Shown here piece by piece: positions 8,754 through 17,793 of a stretch of DNA of 64,000 nt. The translations under genes and the position numbers were made by a program. Location: the NCBI RefSeq assembly GCF_002097535.1, contig NZ_CP020772.1, positions 3,698,501 through 3,762,500 of the forward strand, given 5' to 3'. The notes beneath the pieces were generated by a model. The model made no database searches and was not told the DNA's origin. It was given only the letters and a program-made list of their open reading frames with translations. Numbering within the stretch: position 1 is the first letter of the stretch; each line of letters begins with the position of its first letter. The DNA comes from Halobacillus mangrovi. GTDB lineage: Bacteria; Bacillota; Bacilli; Bacillales; Halobacillaceae.

Positions 8754-9950
8754 TTATCTCACTTTCCGTTCTAATGAAAAATCATAGTTATAGCAATCTC
8801 TATAGAGAGATTCAATTTCTAATTGAGTAGGCACTCTTGGGTTGTTGGTAGGGCTACCACTTTCTAAAGCATCACCTGCCATTTTACTGATAGCGCTTTC
8901 AAACACTTGTTTATCAATTCCCCATCTACTTAAATTAGGAATCTCTAATTTCAAGCACAATTTTTTAACAGAAGTTACGGCTAAGTCAGCTGCTTCTTCA
9001 TCCGAACACTCTTTCGCTTCTTCAGAAAAAATCCTTCCTAAGTCCGCTAATCGTTCTATCGATGATTCTTTACTAAACTCAAGTACAGCAGGTAATAGCA
9101 TTGCATTTGAATAACCATGAGGAACGTGAAATAGCGCGCCAATCGGCCGTGACATCCCGTGGACTAAACACACAGAAGAGTTGGAAAAAGCAATTCCACC
9201 TTGTAAGGCTCCAAGTGCCATCGCCTCTCTCGCTTTGACATTTTCCCCGTCTTCATAAGCTTTCTCAATGTTGTTTACGATCAACTCCATAGAAGATAAA
9301 GCAATTAAATCCGTCATAGGATGAGCCTGATTGGAAATATAAGCCTCTATGGCATGACTAAGCGCATCAATACCCGTAGCAGCGGTGACATGCTGAGGTG
9401 ACGTCAAACTCAAAATTGGATCGACAATAGCCGTTTCAGGCAAGAAGGCGGGTTGCTTAATCATCATTTTCACCTCATTTGAGGTATTGGTGATGATCGT
9501 GACATCTGTTGCTTCAGAACCTGTTCCCGCTGTGGTTGGAATCGCAATGTGCGGGATTGATAATTGATCAGCCACTTTTCTTCCACCCATATAATCTCCA
9601 ATATATCCTCTATTGGTTGCCAAAACGGTCACCGCTTTTCCCGTATCAATGCAGCTTCCCCCTCCAAGCGAAATAACTACGTCACAATTTTTGAGCATGA
9701 ATAATTCTAACGCTTCTTCTACATAAACATCTGTCGGCTCTGACTGTACTCCCAGGTAAACTTCGCACTCAACCTCTGCATTTTTTAGATACTCAACACC
9801 TTCTTCTACATAACCCAGACTTTCCATCACCTTATCGCTTATGATAAGAGCTTTCTTCCCCTTACTTGCGGCTTCTTCACCAACTTTTGTAAAGGCATGC
9901 CGTCCATAATTGAGCGTCTTAGGCATACGAAAAACAGAGTATGGGATCAT
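8754..9950 (-). CDS. Iron-containing alcohol dehydrogenase
   Basis: Group III alcohol dehydrogenase, 398 residues. The NAD-binding loop [12 protein letters not shown] is present, and the metal ligands are the Asp and His of [12 protein letters not shown] plus the two His of [17 protein letters not shown]. The ATG at 9950 gives [16 protein letters not shown], matching the family N-terminus; AAGGAGAGG lies 12 bases upstream. Cotranscription with the MmsA-type dehydrogenase suggests a primary alcohol or 3-hydroxy acid oxidised to the semialdehyde that MmsA consumes (compare the DddB/DddC pair of DMSP catabolism). The substrate is inference. Confidence 0.85.
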   Translation of the reverse strand: MIPYSVFRMPKTLNYGRHAFTKVGEEAASKGKKALIISDKVMESLGYVEEGVEYLKNAEVECEVYLGVQSEPTDVYVEEALELFMLKNCDVVISLGGGSCIDTGKAVTVLATNRGYIGDYMGGRKVADQLSIPHIAIPTTAGTGSEATDVTIITNTSNEVKMMIKQPAFLPETAIVDPILSLTSPQHVTAATGIDALSHAIEAYISNQAHPMTDLIALSSMELIVNNIEKAYEDGENVKAREAMALGALQGGIAFSNSSVCLVHGMSRPIGALFHVPHGYSNAMLLPAVLEFSKESSIERLADLGRIFSEEAKECSDEEAADLAVTSVKKLCLKLEIPNLSRWGIDKQVFESAISKMAGDALESGSPTNNPRVPTQLEIESLYRDCYNYDFSLERKVR

Positions 9951-10162
9951 CTTCCATGACCTCTCCTTTCTTTTTCTACTCAAATCCTTAACCAACTCTT
10001 CCCATTACAAAAATTACCTTCTTTAATTAAGTTCCCTTCGACTAAAGAAGACAGATTCCTTCATAAGATCCAATTGAATAATCAAAATGAGAATTTTTTA
10101 CCGTTTTATATAGAATTTTGTCCCTTACACAAAATATAACTATTAAAAGGTTTTGTAGGGTT

Positions 10163-10330
10163 ATGATCAAAGTCGCCCAGTTACTTGTAAAGTGTTTAGA
10201 AGACGAAGGAGTCTCATCTATTTCAGGTATGCCGGAAGAAGAGAACATCGACCTTTTAGAATTTTTATTGCGTTCCTTAAAGGTAAGCTTGGATTATCAT
10301 AAAAGCTACGTGGATAAAGCTCCCAATTAG
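10163..10330 (+). pseudogene. N-terminal remnant of an acetolactate-synthase-like TPP enzyme
   Basis: 55 codons starting at ATG 10163. The first 35 residues (QLLVKCLEDEGV, then GMPEEENIDLLEFL) match the beginning of catabolic acetolactate-synthase-like TPP enzymes, where the usual block is FGIPGEEN with the catalytic Glu. After about residue 37 the similarity stops and a TAG follows, 500 residues short. The end overlaps the stop of the ykoC-like gene by 4 bases. It lies divergent from the iron-ADH operon, so it is likely the leftover of a gene once acting in the same pathway. Confidence 0.6.
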
Positions 10331-11124
10331 CCTTCATAACGAACATCAATGATTGAAAAATACGGAAAATGAACAGATGTAAAATAAGCTATTGAAATGA
10401 TTACGGCTAAATAAAGCAGAAAGATGACATCAAACTTAGAAAACCCTATCTTGTAGAAGAACGTCCGCTTGTTATGATTAGAAAAACGTTTGGCTTCCAT
10501 AGCCACCGCAATCCGATAAGCTCGTCTTATACTCTGGGAAAGAAGAGGAATCGAATAAGATTTTAGTTTATGATAAAAACCTCTAATCCCTTTTTTATTC
10601 TGAACTCCCCGAACCTCCAAAGCATAATGTAGGGTCTGCATCTCTTCAATCATCAATGGAATCAGCCTGATCGCTGCCATAAAGCTATAAGCATACTTCG
10701 GTTTCATCTTTACCTGCTGCATCAAGGAATAAAATAAATACACCGGTCTAGTAGTCAGCGCAAACACCACTCCTAAAATCGCAAAAATAATGCCTCGAAA
10801 ACCTAAATGTAACCCTCTGAAGAAACTTTCTTCGGTAATGTGCACCAACCCCCATTTGATCCAGGTGATCTCTCCTTTTCCAAAGAAAATCATCGAGGTG
10901 GATGAAGTAAGAAAGATCAAGAGGAATGGGATGGATATATAGAATAGCCGCTTCCATGGCTGGCCAGTAAAAAATAGATAAAGAATGAGAATTCCGACCA
11001 AATAATTGAGCAGAAAGTTTGGGTTATGAACCATTAATAGATGAAGGAATAGCAAGATAATGATAAGTAATTTAACACTTGGATTGATTTTGTGAAGCCA
11101 CGTTTCTTTATAATATATGTCCAT
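10327..11124 (-). CDS. ykoC: ECF transporter T component, YkoC-like
   Basis: Transmembrane coupling subunit of an energy-coupling-factor transporter. 265 residues with about five membrane helices. The two cytoplasmic coupling-helix motifs read ALEVRG and AMEAKRF, as in EcfT proteins, and would contact the two ATPase halves of the preceding gene. The start overlaps the ykoD stop by 17 bases. Last gene of tenA-ykoE-ykoD-ykoC. Confidence 0.88.
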   Translation of the reverse strand: MDIYYKETWLHKINPSVKLLIIILLFLHLLMVHNPNFLLNYLVGILILYLFFTGQPWKRLFYISIPFLLIFLTSSTSMIFFGKGEITWIKWGLVHITEESFFRGLHLGFRGIIFAILGVVFALTTRPVYLFYSLMQQVKMKPKYAYSFMAAIRLIPLMIEEMQTLHYALEVRGVQNKKGIRGFYHKLKSYSIPLLSQSIRRAYRIAVAMEAKRFSNHNKRTFFYKIGFSKFDVIFLLYLAVIISIAYFTSVHFPYFSIIDVRYEG

Positions 11125-12604
11125 AGCGTAAGTTGGCCTCCCTTATGGAATTACCAGGTTGTGCGCTATTTATATATTCAGATGAGGACATTTCCTTAGT
11201 GAGTTCACCATTCTCAACTAGCCAGACTTTATTCGCGAAGTGTTCCACAATATTTAAGTCATGCGTTACCATAATGATTGTATTTCCTTGAGCTCTTAAC
11301 TCTTCTAGGTGCTCTAAAATTGCAAATGTGTTTTTCGCATCCTGGCCAAATGTAGGTTCATCCAACAGGATAATCGGCTGTTCTCTAACAATTGACGCAG
11401 CTACGCTCAACCTTCTCTTCTGTCCCATAGATAACTGATAAGGATGGGTTTGTTTGTGTTTGTCCAAATGATAAACTCCCAGGAGCTCGTCCACTCGTTC
11501 TGAAATTTTCTCCTTCTCCCATTTCTCTAATTGAAGGCTGAAAGCTGCCTCCTCATATACTGAATTTGTTACGAATTGTAATTCTGGGTTTTGAAATACG
11601 AAGGCAGCATAGTCAGTAAAATTATTAATCTTTTTGTGATTAAGCCCAAGGACACGGTAGGTACCCTTTGTTTTAATCAATTTCATCAAGGCGAGTAATA
11701 GGGTGCTTTTTCCTGCCCCGTTCTCACCAAGAACGGTGATCCATTCCCCTTGCTTGGCATTTGCCTCTTTCACCCTGAGTGTTTCGGCTTTTCCTCGATA
11801 AGCAGAAAATCCAGATAAATGGATGACAGCTGTCTCGTCATTTATTTTATCTTGATGGAAAGCTCGAGGCTTTTGTTGAACATAATCCTCCCACACACCG
11901 GGATACCATATTCCTTGTTCCTTAAGTAAGCCCTTATGGTGGTTAAAAATCTCCTTTGATCCATCAGCTATAACTTCTCCGTTCTCATCCAGGAGAATGA
12001 CCCGATCAACAAAGTCAGCAACCTTTTCAATTTTATGTTCAACAATTACGAGCGTTTTGTTTTGACCTACGTTTTTGATGGTCTCCCATACTTGCTTGGT
12101 TCCATCTGGGTCGAGCATCGCTGTCGGTTCATCTAAAAATAATACTTCCGGCTCTAAAGCAAGTACTGATGCGATAGCTAATCGCTGCTTCATGCCGCCG
12201 GATAACGCTTGAATTCTTGTATGAATGTCTTCAAATTCTAAGCCAACTTGACTCAAATAAAGTCTAATATAATCTTCCATTTTTTCTCGCGGAATCTGAA
12301 GATTTTCAAGGACAAACGCTATTTCCTCATCTACATAAGGCATACAAAATTGTGAATCAGGGTCTTGGAATAAGAATCCCCAGGAATAGGGACATATTAG
12401 ATGATCTGCTTTCATCGGTACATCCACTGCCTTAGGAATGAGCCCTGATAAGACTTGTAAAAGCGTTGACTTTCCTGAACCAGATGGTCCTATGATCAAT
12501 ACCTTTTCTCCCTTGTTAATAGAAAGGGAGAAATCCTTGAACAACAAGGACTCCACTCCTGGGAATTTCAAACGCACATTGTTCATACTAGTTATCGTTG
12601 TCAT
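11108..12604 (-). CDS. ykoD: ECF transporter fused double ATPase, YkoD-like
   Basis: Powers uptake of a thiamine-related pyrimidine through the ECF complex. 498 residues containing two ABC ATPase domains. Domain 1 has Walker A GPSGSGKST (near 40), signature LSGGMKQRLA and Walker B VLFLDEPTAMLD. Domain 2 has Walker A GENGAGKST (near 295), a divergent signature LSMGQKRRLS and Walker B IILLDEPTFGQD. The fused arrangement is that of YkoD in Bacillus subtilis. GGAGGAATT precedes the ATG. Its position between ykoE and ykoC fits. Confidence 0.92.
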   Translation of the reverse strand: MTTITSMNNVRLKFPGVESLLFKDFSLSINKGEKVLIIGPSGSGKSTLLQVLSGLIPKAVDVPMKADHLICPYSWGFLFQDPDSQFCMPYVDEEIAFVLENLQIPREKMEDYIRLYLSQVGLEFEDIHTRIQALSGGMKQRLAIASVLALEPEVLFLDEPTAMLDPDGTKQVWETIKNVGQNKTLVIVEHKIEKVADFVDRVILLDENGEVIADGSKEIFNHHKGLLKEQGIWYPGVWEDYVQQKPRAFHQDKINDETAVIHLSGFSAYRGKAETLRVKEANAKQGEWITVLGENGAGKSTLLLALMKLIKTKGTYRVLGLNHKKINNFTDYAAFVFQNPELQFVTNSVYEEAAFSLQLEKWEKEKISERVDELLGVYHLDKHKQTHPYQLSMGQKRRLSVAASIVREQPIILLDEPTFGQDAKNTFAILEHLEELRAQGNTIIMVTHDLNIVEHFANKVWLVENGELTKEMSSSEYINSAQPGNSIREANLRYGHIL

Positions 12605-12618
12605 AAGAATTCCTCCTG

Positions 12619-13197
12619 CTAGCCTAACGCTTTGTAATCTTCTTTAGAAGCTGGACGTACAAGACTCGTGACGCCAGTTCTTTCTAACGCTTGAACAATG
12701 AGGTAAGCAAAGATGCCGGATATTAAAACGGCTCCTATTAATCTAGCTCCAAACATGATAAGCAGATTCCAAATTGCCAAATCAGCAATGTATCCATAAA
12801 AATAGTCAATTCCAATAGAAGCTAACGCAGAAGCTACCCCTGCTAAAGACGCAGCGAGCATATCAAATCGTTTATACCTGAAAGCAGCAAAAATGAGTTC
12901 AGCAGCAAGACCCTGTCCTAAACCAAAAATCAGTGTGGCTACTCCCCATTCACCGCCGAAAATAAATTCACCCTGGGCAGCAGCAACTTCTGCCAATAAA
13001 GCTACTCCTGGCTTTCTGATAATAAGGTAAGCGACAATTGCTGCAATGAACCACATGCCATAAATCAGCTGCTCCACGTGTAGCCCTAATGTAGAAATCA
13101 CACCATACAATGGACCCCAAAGTTTATAAATCACTCCAAATATCAATGCGATGATGATCGTTACTAAAATATCTGTTAATTTCAATCCTTTTTCCAT
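12619..13197 (-). CDS. ykoE: ECF transporter substrate-binding S component, YkoE-like
   Basis: Integral membrane substrate-specificity subunit, thought in this family to recognise hydroxymethylpyrimidine or thiamine. 192 residues with six or so hydrophobic helices, including EVAAAQGEFIFGGEWGVATL and FGLGQGLAAELIFA, the conserved YkoE core. It sits directly after tenA (31 bases) and 14 bases before ykoD, and lies in a TPP-riboswitch region, which supports a thiamine-precursor substrate. Confidence 0.9.
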   Translation of the reverse strand: MEKGLKLTDILVTIIIALIFGVIYKLWGPLYGVISTLGLHVEQLIYGMWFIAAIVAYLIIRKPGVALLAEVAAAQGEFIFGGEWGVATLIFGLGQGLAAELIFAAFRYKRFDMLAASLAGVASALASIGIDYFYGYIADLAIWNLLIMFGARLIGAVLISGIFAYLIVQALERTGVTSLVRPASKEDYKALG

Positions 13198-13228
13198 TGC
13201 TTCTAGTCTCCTTTTCCTATAGATAGTT

Positions 13229-13915
13229 TCAACCGTCTAATAGATTAGATTTGTTCAGCCACATCTTCTTCTGATCGGCCATCTCCCAAAAAAGATATTC
13301 CAGTTTACTCGTATGAATAAATATTTCTTCCAGGTATGCTTTCTCATGTTCCGGCTTATCAACTGCAAGACGGTCCATCAGGTTTTTCATATTTTCAGCA
13401 AGCTTTGTGAACTCATCGGATGCGTACATAGTAATCCAATCCCCGTATCTTTCATGTTCACTTGCTCCCTCTTTTTGATTCAAATCCAGTCCTATGAAAT
13501 TGTAGCTCCATGTACAGGCAAGCACGCAGGCAACAACTTCTGCATCTGAACCTTGATGAGCCTTGTTTAGCATATAGCTTGTATAGGCTAGTGTTGTGGC
13601 GGAAGGGTCTGTGTTTTCTAACTGTGCTCGGCTGATTCCTAGTTTCTTCGCATAAGTTCGATGAAGTTCCATTTCCTCATTTAAAGTAGAGTGCAGTAAA
13701 TCAGCAAATTGGGTCATCGTTTCTAGTGTGGTTGCTTTCACACTTCCTAGAGCAAATACACGTGCGTAGTCAATTAAATATAAATAGTCTTGTTCTATGA
13801 AAAACTTGAATTTATCTAGCTCCAAACTGCCTTCGCCTATCCCTTTAACAAAAGGATGTTCAAGGTAAGCCTCCCAAATAGGTTTGGCCTTTTCATAGAG
13901 TCGATCTGTAAACAT
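13229..13915 (-). CDS. tenA: Aminopyrimidine aminohydrolase / thiaminase II TenA
   Basis: Hydrolyses aminomethyl-aminopyrimidine from degraded thiamine to hydroxymethylpyrimidine, feeding salvage. 228 residues. FFIEQDYLYLIDYARVFALGS is the conserved TenA helix with its Asp, the active-site Cys lies in VLACTWSYNFIG (near residue 135), and the late Glu is in EYLFWEMA. AAAGGATGAAGCGCC precedes the ATG. First gene of the salvage operon; in B. subtilis tenA instead heads the thi operon, which here starts with tenI. Confidence 0.93.
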   Translation of the reverse strand: MFTDRLYEKAKPIWEAYLEHPFVKGIGEGSLELDKFKFFIEQDYLYLIDYARVFALGSVKATTLETMTQFADLLHSTLNEEMELHRTYAKKLGISRAQLENTDPSATTLAYTSYMLNKAHQGSDAEVVACVLACTWSYNFIGLDLNQKEGASEHERYGDWITMYASDEFTKLAENMKNLMDRLAVDKPEHEKAYLEEIFIHTSKLEYLFWEMADQKKMWLNKSNLLDG

Positions 13916-14040
13916 GGCGCTTCATCCTTTCTTGTTAATCAACATAAAATATATACCTGCATGAATTCATCCCACTATATAGCAGTATTCTGGAAGATTC
14001 GATTCCGAGATGTCATGGGTTTGATTTGTAATAGTGTTAG

Positions 14041-14130
14041 GGATGGCTGGAAAATAACTCGCTTTCCTGTGGGGGAACTGCCGAGCCTCGGTCCATCTCC
14101 CACGGGAGTCTCGTCATTTTCCAGCCATCC
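14041..14130 (-). repeat. Bacillaceae-type palindromic intergenic repeat, copy 1
   Basis: Perfect 15-bp terminal inverted repeat (14041-14055 and 14116-14130, arm GGATGGCTGGAAAAT) closing a 60-base GC-rich interior. Read on the minus strand the interior contains GAGACTCC and GGAAAGCGAG, both of which also occur in copy 2 on the plus strand. It forms a long hairpin and lies between tenA and its riboswitch. No coding potential. Confidence 0.8.
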
Positions 14131-14329
14131 CAGCTATAATTAATCTCTCAAACCCACCTAGTTTTAGTATTAGAGTGAGGCTAATTGAATTTCTATGAAG
14201 AAAGATCTTGAAATCCATTTCAGTCCTATTCTGGCAGGATAAACGAATATATTTCCATAGTGAATCATCTGTATTCAGTGGACTGTTTCTACTTTTGCAT
14301 ACGTTTCCGTTCCGCCAAAAAATAGCAAG

Positions 14330-14448
14330 GTGAGAGGGGAAATGGTGAGACTCCTGCGGGAATGGTATGGCTGGCAAGACCCCACAGATTGGCAAACCGA
14401 GGAGACTTGCCGTCATCCCCGCGGAAAGCGAGCCATTTCCCCTCTCAC
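14330..14448 (+). repeat. Bacillaceae-type palindromic intergenic repeat, copy 2
   Basis: Perfect 16-bp terminal inverted repeat (14330-14345 and 14433-14448, arm GTGAGAGGGGAAATGG). The interior carries GAGACTCCTGCGGGA, CAAGACCCC, ACCGAGGAG and GCGGAAAGCGAG. I recognise this as a class of GC-rich intergenic repeat seen in many Bacillaceae, but cannot name it. The longer minus-strand reading frame across it (14114-14485) is a repeat artefact. The flanks 14131-14329 may belong to the same unit. Confidence 0.8.
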
Positions 14449-14605
14449 TTTTCCTGGTACTAGAAAACGGAAACAATCTCACCAAAGTAAATAGTCATCT
14501 TGAAACTGAGTCTTAAGGATTAGGAGGCTTTATTGGAAGAACGGTATTTTCTTGTTTAACTAAATGTGACCTAATCACCACGATGATAGGTAACAGAGAA
14601 TCCAA

Positions 14606-14644
14606 CTAAAAAAGCCCGCTCCTTAAGGAAGGAGCGAGCTTGAA
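14606..14644 (-). terminator. Expression-platform terminator of TPP riboswitch 1
   Basis: On the minus strand, a GCTCGCTCCTT / AAGGAGCGGGC hairpin followed by a run of T residues, about 45 bases after the riboswitch aptamer. The aptamer end GGAAGTGAAGCGAG can pair with CTCGCTCCTTCC of the hairpin, a plausible antiterminator. Confidence 0.85.
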
Positions 14645-14687
14645 GTTTGAAAATCTATGATTATACGAAACTATAACCGATAACTCG

Positions 14688-14777
14688 CTTCACTTCCCTA
14701 CGCTAGTATGAGCTAGATCAGGTTATAAGGGTCAAAGCTCTGCGCTTCTCTCAGTCAAGTCATGACTCCCCTAGTGA
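14688..14777 (-). ncRNA. TPP riboswitch 1 (THI element)
   Basis: On the minus strand the aptamer reads ACTAGGGGAGT, CTGAGAG, GACCCTT, AACCTGATCTAG and CATACTAGCGTAGGGAAGTG, in the order of the thi-box consensus (CUGAGA; ACCUGAUCUGG; GCGUAGGGA). It is followed by a terminator. The next gene on this strand is tenA, about 690 bases beyond the terminator, with two large repeats between. The aptamer begins only 32 bases after the stop of the aldo/keto reductase gene. Confidence 0.95.
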
Positions 14778-14808
14778 AGTTCTCATATATAATTGTTAAT
14801 CAAGCCTT

Positions 14809-15726
14809 TTATGGTAAATCATTCCCTGCCGCACGATATAGCTCATACCATTCTTGTCTAGATAGCTCGATGTCAGACGCTTTTACAATATCTTGCAAAC
14901 GTCCCTTGTTCATAGTGCCGACTACTGGCTGAATATGCGCAGGATGACGTAATATCCATGCAGTAGCAATCGCTGAATCCGTCACACCTTTTTTCTCTGC
15001 TAGTTCTTGCAGTTTGGCATTCACTTCAGGGAACGCTTCATTTCCAATGAACGGACCTTCGATCATGCCATGCTGGAACGGAGACCAGGCCTGGATGGAA
15101 ATATCATTCAAGCGGCAATATTCAATCACGTTACTGTCTCGCACAATGGCAGGATCATTTTGCATATTTACATTGAACCCAGCATCAATCATCGGCGTAT
15201 GTACGAGACTCAATTGCAGCTGATTAATGATCAAATCATCTTTAAGATATTTGCTTAACAATTCCATTTGCATCGGGTTCTGGTTACTTACACCAAAATA
15301 ACGAACCTTCCCGCTTTCTTTTAACTCCGTAAATGCTTCTGCTACTTCTTCCGGCTCCATGAGGGCATCTGGTCGGTGCAGCAGAAGTGTATCTACGTAA
15401 TCCGTTTTCAATCGGCGCAGGCTGCCTTCGACGGACTCTAAAATATGATCTTTGGAGAAATCAAAAAAGCCTTTACGAATTCCGCATTTGGTCTGCAGTT
15501 TCATTTTCTCTCGAACGTCATCGTTCATCCCGATCGCATCAGCGAATACTTCTTCTGACTCACCGCCGCCATATATGTCAGCGTGGTCGAACAAATCAAC
15601 ACCGCAATCCAACGCATTTTCGATAACTTCAGCTGCGTCTTTTTTACTGAGTTCGTTCATCCGCATACAACCTAATGAAATTTCGCCAACTTCTAATTCA
15701 CTGTTTCCTAACTTAATCTTTTTCAA
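14809..15726 (-). CDS. Aldo/keto reductase
   Basis: NADPH-dependent carbonyl reductase of the AKR superfamily (YdhF-like), TIM barrel, 305 residues. The catalytic tetrad can be seen: Asp and Tyr in FDHADIYGGGESE, Lys in LQTKCGIRKG, His in LLLHRPDALMEP. The TTG at 15726 is chosen because AGAGG lies 8 bases upstream; the GTG at 15735 is inside that site. It follows thiF by about 80 bases on the same strand and could be read from the thi operon. No role in thiamine metabolism is known to me. Confidence 0.88.
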   Translation of the reverse strand: MKKIKLGNSELEVGEISLGCMRMNELSKKDAAEVIENALDCGVDLFDHADIYGGGESEEVFADAIGMNDDVREKMKLQTKCGIRKGFFDFSKDHILESVEGSLRRLKTDYVDTLLLHRPDALMEPEEVAEAFTELKESGKVRYFGVSNQNPMQMELLSKYLKDDLIINQLQLSLVHTPMIDAGFNVNMQNDPAIVRDSNVIEYCRLNDISIQAWSPFQHGMIEGPFIGNEAFPEVNAKLQELAEKKGVTDSAIATAWILRHPAHIQPVVGTMNKGRLQDIVKASDIELSRQEWYELYRAAGNDLP

Positions 15727-15808
15727 GATAGCCACCTCTTTTCTGTTAATGATTTTATCCTATCATTTTGAGGTGAGAATAGTAATTGATACAGCTTCTG
15801 GAAAATTG

Positions 15809-16822
15809 TTAAGCTCCTACATAACGTTCATAAAGTTTTTTAGCCTCACCAGCATCATTAATTCCATGAATCAAGGTTCTTCCATCTTTGAAAACGACAA
15901 ACCTGATTCCTTCAATTTCAAAGATAAGCAGCTCCTGATTCTCTTTCACTTTGCTTGTTACAGAAACAATCCGCCTGCGCAATTGTGAAAGGGAACTTAT
16001 CCCTCCCTCTGGTCTGACTTGCACAGTGTCCCTTCCACAAAGTACAGCCGTCTTCATGCCTTTTTCTTTTTGCAAATAAGGGAATGTGGCATTTACAGAG
16101 CATGAAGGACATTCTGGATTTAACAGCTTCGTTACGTTGATGGAAGAGTGGTCCCCTTTCCAGACGTCAAAATAAACCAGCTCTGCTGACATTTCATGCC
16201 CTGTCAGGTGCTTTAAGCACTCTGTCGTTTGGTATGAGGCAGCAAGCTGCACTGCAGGACCAATGATTCCAACCGTATCGCATGTTTCACCTTCATGAGG
16301 CAGATGTTCTATCAGACACTCTAAACAGGGAGTCTTTCCAGGTCTTATAGGGAGGGCCACCCCATGGCTCTGAACGCAGCCTCCATACACCCAGGGGACC
16401 CCCGTTTTGGCGGCAGCATCGTTGATGATGAACCGAGTAGAAAAGTTATCTGTCCCATCCACAACGATGTCTGCAGATTTGACTAATGCCACAGCATTTT
16501 CAGGGATGAATTCCTCTGCGATTCCGTTAACATCAATCTCAGAATTGATCTTTTTTAAACGATATTCCGCCGCTTTAGCTTTTGAAAGGACTTCCATAGC
16601 ATCTTCCTCTGTATAGAGGTGCTGGCGGCTCAAGTTACTCCATTCGATATAGTCGCGGTCAATGATGGTGATTTTTCCAATACCTGCTCTAGCCAGCATT
16701 TCTGCATTTGCACTTCCCAAAGCTCCAGCACCAACGATAAGCACATGTTTGGTAGAAAGAAGCGCTTGACCCTCTTTTCCAATTGGAGTAAAAAGTTCTT
16801 GGCGTGAATAACGGTCTGGCAT
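15809..16822 (-). CDS. thiF: ThiF-type adenylyltransferase
   Basis: Adenylates the C-terminal glycine of ThiS so it can accept sulfur for thiazole synthesis. 337 residues. The nucleotide-binding GAGALGSANAEMLARAG is near residue 32, the zinc site is built from CLEC and CPSC pairs, and the sulfur-handling Cys is in GETCDTVGIIGPA. About 80 extra residues after the second CxxC pair form a small C-terminal domain that is not a rhodanese by motif. The start overlaps the thiG stop (TAATG-type junction at 16822). Last of tenI-thiO-thiS-thiG-thiF. Confidence 0.93.
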   Translation of the reverse strand: MPDRYSRQELFTPIGKEGQALLSTKHVLIVGAGALGSANAEMLARAGIGKITIIDRDYIEWSNLSRQHLYTEEDAMEVLSKAKAAEYRLKKINSEIDVNGIAEEFIPENAVALVKSADIVVDGTDNFSTRFIINDAAAKTGVPWVYGGCVQSHGVALPIRPGKTPCLECLIEHLPHEGETCDTVGIIGPAVQLAASYQTTECLKHLTGHEMSAELVYFDVWKGDHSSINVTKLLNPECPSCSVNATFPYLQKEKGMKTAVLCGRDTVQVRPEGGISSLSQLRRRIVSVTSKVKENQELLIFEIEGIRFVVFKDGRTLIHGINDAGEAKKLYERYVGA

Positions 16823-17586
16823 TAGTCGACCATTCCGCTCTCAGGACTACTTTTCACAGCATATTCCTTCATCGGTATTCTTCCTGCTTCGAAGCCAAGA
16901 CGTCCGGCTTGAACGGCAAGCTTCATCGCTTCGGCCATTTTCACGGGATCCTTAGCCCCTGCTACTGCAGTATTAAGCAGAACACCGTCTGCTCCAAGTT
17001 CCATAGCCAAAACCGAATCCTTTGGGGATCCTATTCCAGCGTCAACTATGACGGGGATGTCTGATTGTTCAATGATCAGCTTTAAATTAGAGGGGTTAAT
17101 GATTCCCTGCCCAGACCCTATAGGGGAAGCTCCTGGCATGACTGCGTGAACACCTTTCTCCTCCAATCGTTTTGCTAACACGACATCATCCGACGTATAA
17201 GCTAAAACAGTGAATCCTTCTTCTAAAAGTTGTTCGCAGGCTTTCATTGTTTCGAATGGATCTGGCAGCAAGGTTTGATCGCACCCAATGACTTCAACCT
17301 TAATCATGTCACAAATACCGGATGCTTGAGCTAGTCTTGCTATTCGCACTGCCTCATCTGCTGTTTTCGCTCCTGCCGTATTAGGAAGCAAGGAATAGTT
17401 CTCAAAATCAAGATTCTCCAGCATACTTGGCTCATCAGCATTTGAAAGATCCATTCGTCTTACAGCAAACGTCAAAATCTCTGTTTCAGATGCTTTCACT
17501 GCATCCCTTTGGATATCGAAGCTTGGGTATTTTCCCGTCCCTAACATCAAACGTGAATGAAATTCTTTATCTCCAATTTTTAACAT
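16822..17586 (-). CDS. thiG: Thiazole synthase ThiG
   Basis: Condenses deoxyxylulose-5-phosphate, dehydroglycine and ThiS-thiocarboxylate to the thiazole phosphate. 254 residues, TIM barrel. Conserved blocks are [14 protein letters not shown], the Schiff-base Lys region [22 protein letters not shown] and [25 protein letters not shown]. Three bases separate it from thiS. Confidence 0.97.
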   Translation of the reverse strand: MLKIGDKEFHSRLMLGTGKYPSFDIQRDAVKASETEILTFAVRRMDLSNADEPSMLENLDFENYSLLPNTAGAKTADEAVRIARLAQASGICDMIKVEVIGCDQTLLPDPFETMKACEQLLEEGFTVLAYTSDDVVLAKRLEEKGVHAVMPGASPIGSGQGIINPSNLKLIIEQSDIPVIVDAGIGSPKDSVLAMELGADGVLLNTAVAGAKDPVKMAEAMKLAVQAGRLGFEAGRIPMKEYAVKSSPESGMVD

Positions 17587-17589
17587 GGA

Positions 17590-17793
17590 TTATCCTCCTC
17601 CTACAAAATGAACAATTTCTACCTTATCTCCATCTGCAAGCCTGGTGTTCTCATAGCTGTCTTTTTTTAAGATCTCCCGGTTGTGCTCGACAACGGAAAA
17701 CCTTTTTCTAACGTTAAAACACTCAAGCAAATCGGCGACTGACGTTTCATTCTCTGACAAATCTATCGTTCTTCCATTTACAATAACGTTCAT
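17590..17793 (-). CDS. thiS: Sulfur carrier protein ThiS
   Basis: Ubiquitin-fold carrier of 67 residues whose C-terminus, VEIVHFVGGG, ends in the Gly-Gly adenylated by ThiF. Its start overlaps the thiO stop in an ATGA junction at 17790-17793, so it is coupled to thiO. Confidence 0.96.
   Translation of the reverse strand: MNVIVNGRTIDLSENETSVADLLECFNVRKRFSVVEHNREILKKDSYENTRLADGDKVEIVHFVGGG

Noticed and set aside
3908..9950. A full DMSP cleavage locus
   Set aside because: No dddD, dddL, dddP or other lyase gene was recognised between the BCCT and dehydrogenase genes; only a hypothesis for 3-hydroxypropionate remains.
14114..14485. 123-codon minus-strand reading frame
   Set aside because: It lies entirely within and around the GC-rich palindromic repeats, with no ribosome-binding site; frames of this kind are annotated falsely in many genomes with this repeat.
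15452..15988. 178-codon plus-strand frame opposite the aldo/keto reductase and thiF
   Set aside because: It runs antisense across two well-supported genes, has low-complexity Ser/Phe-rich translation and no ribosome-binding site.
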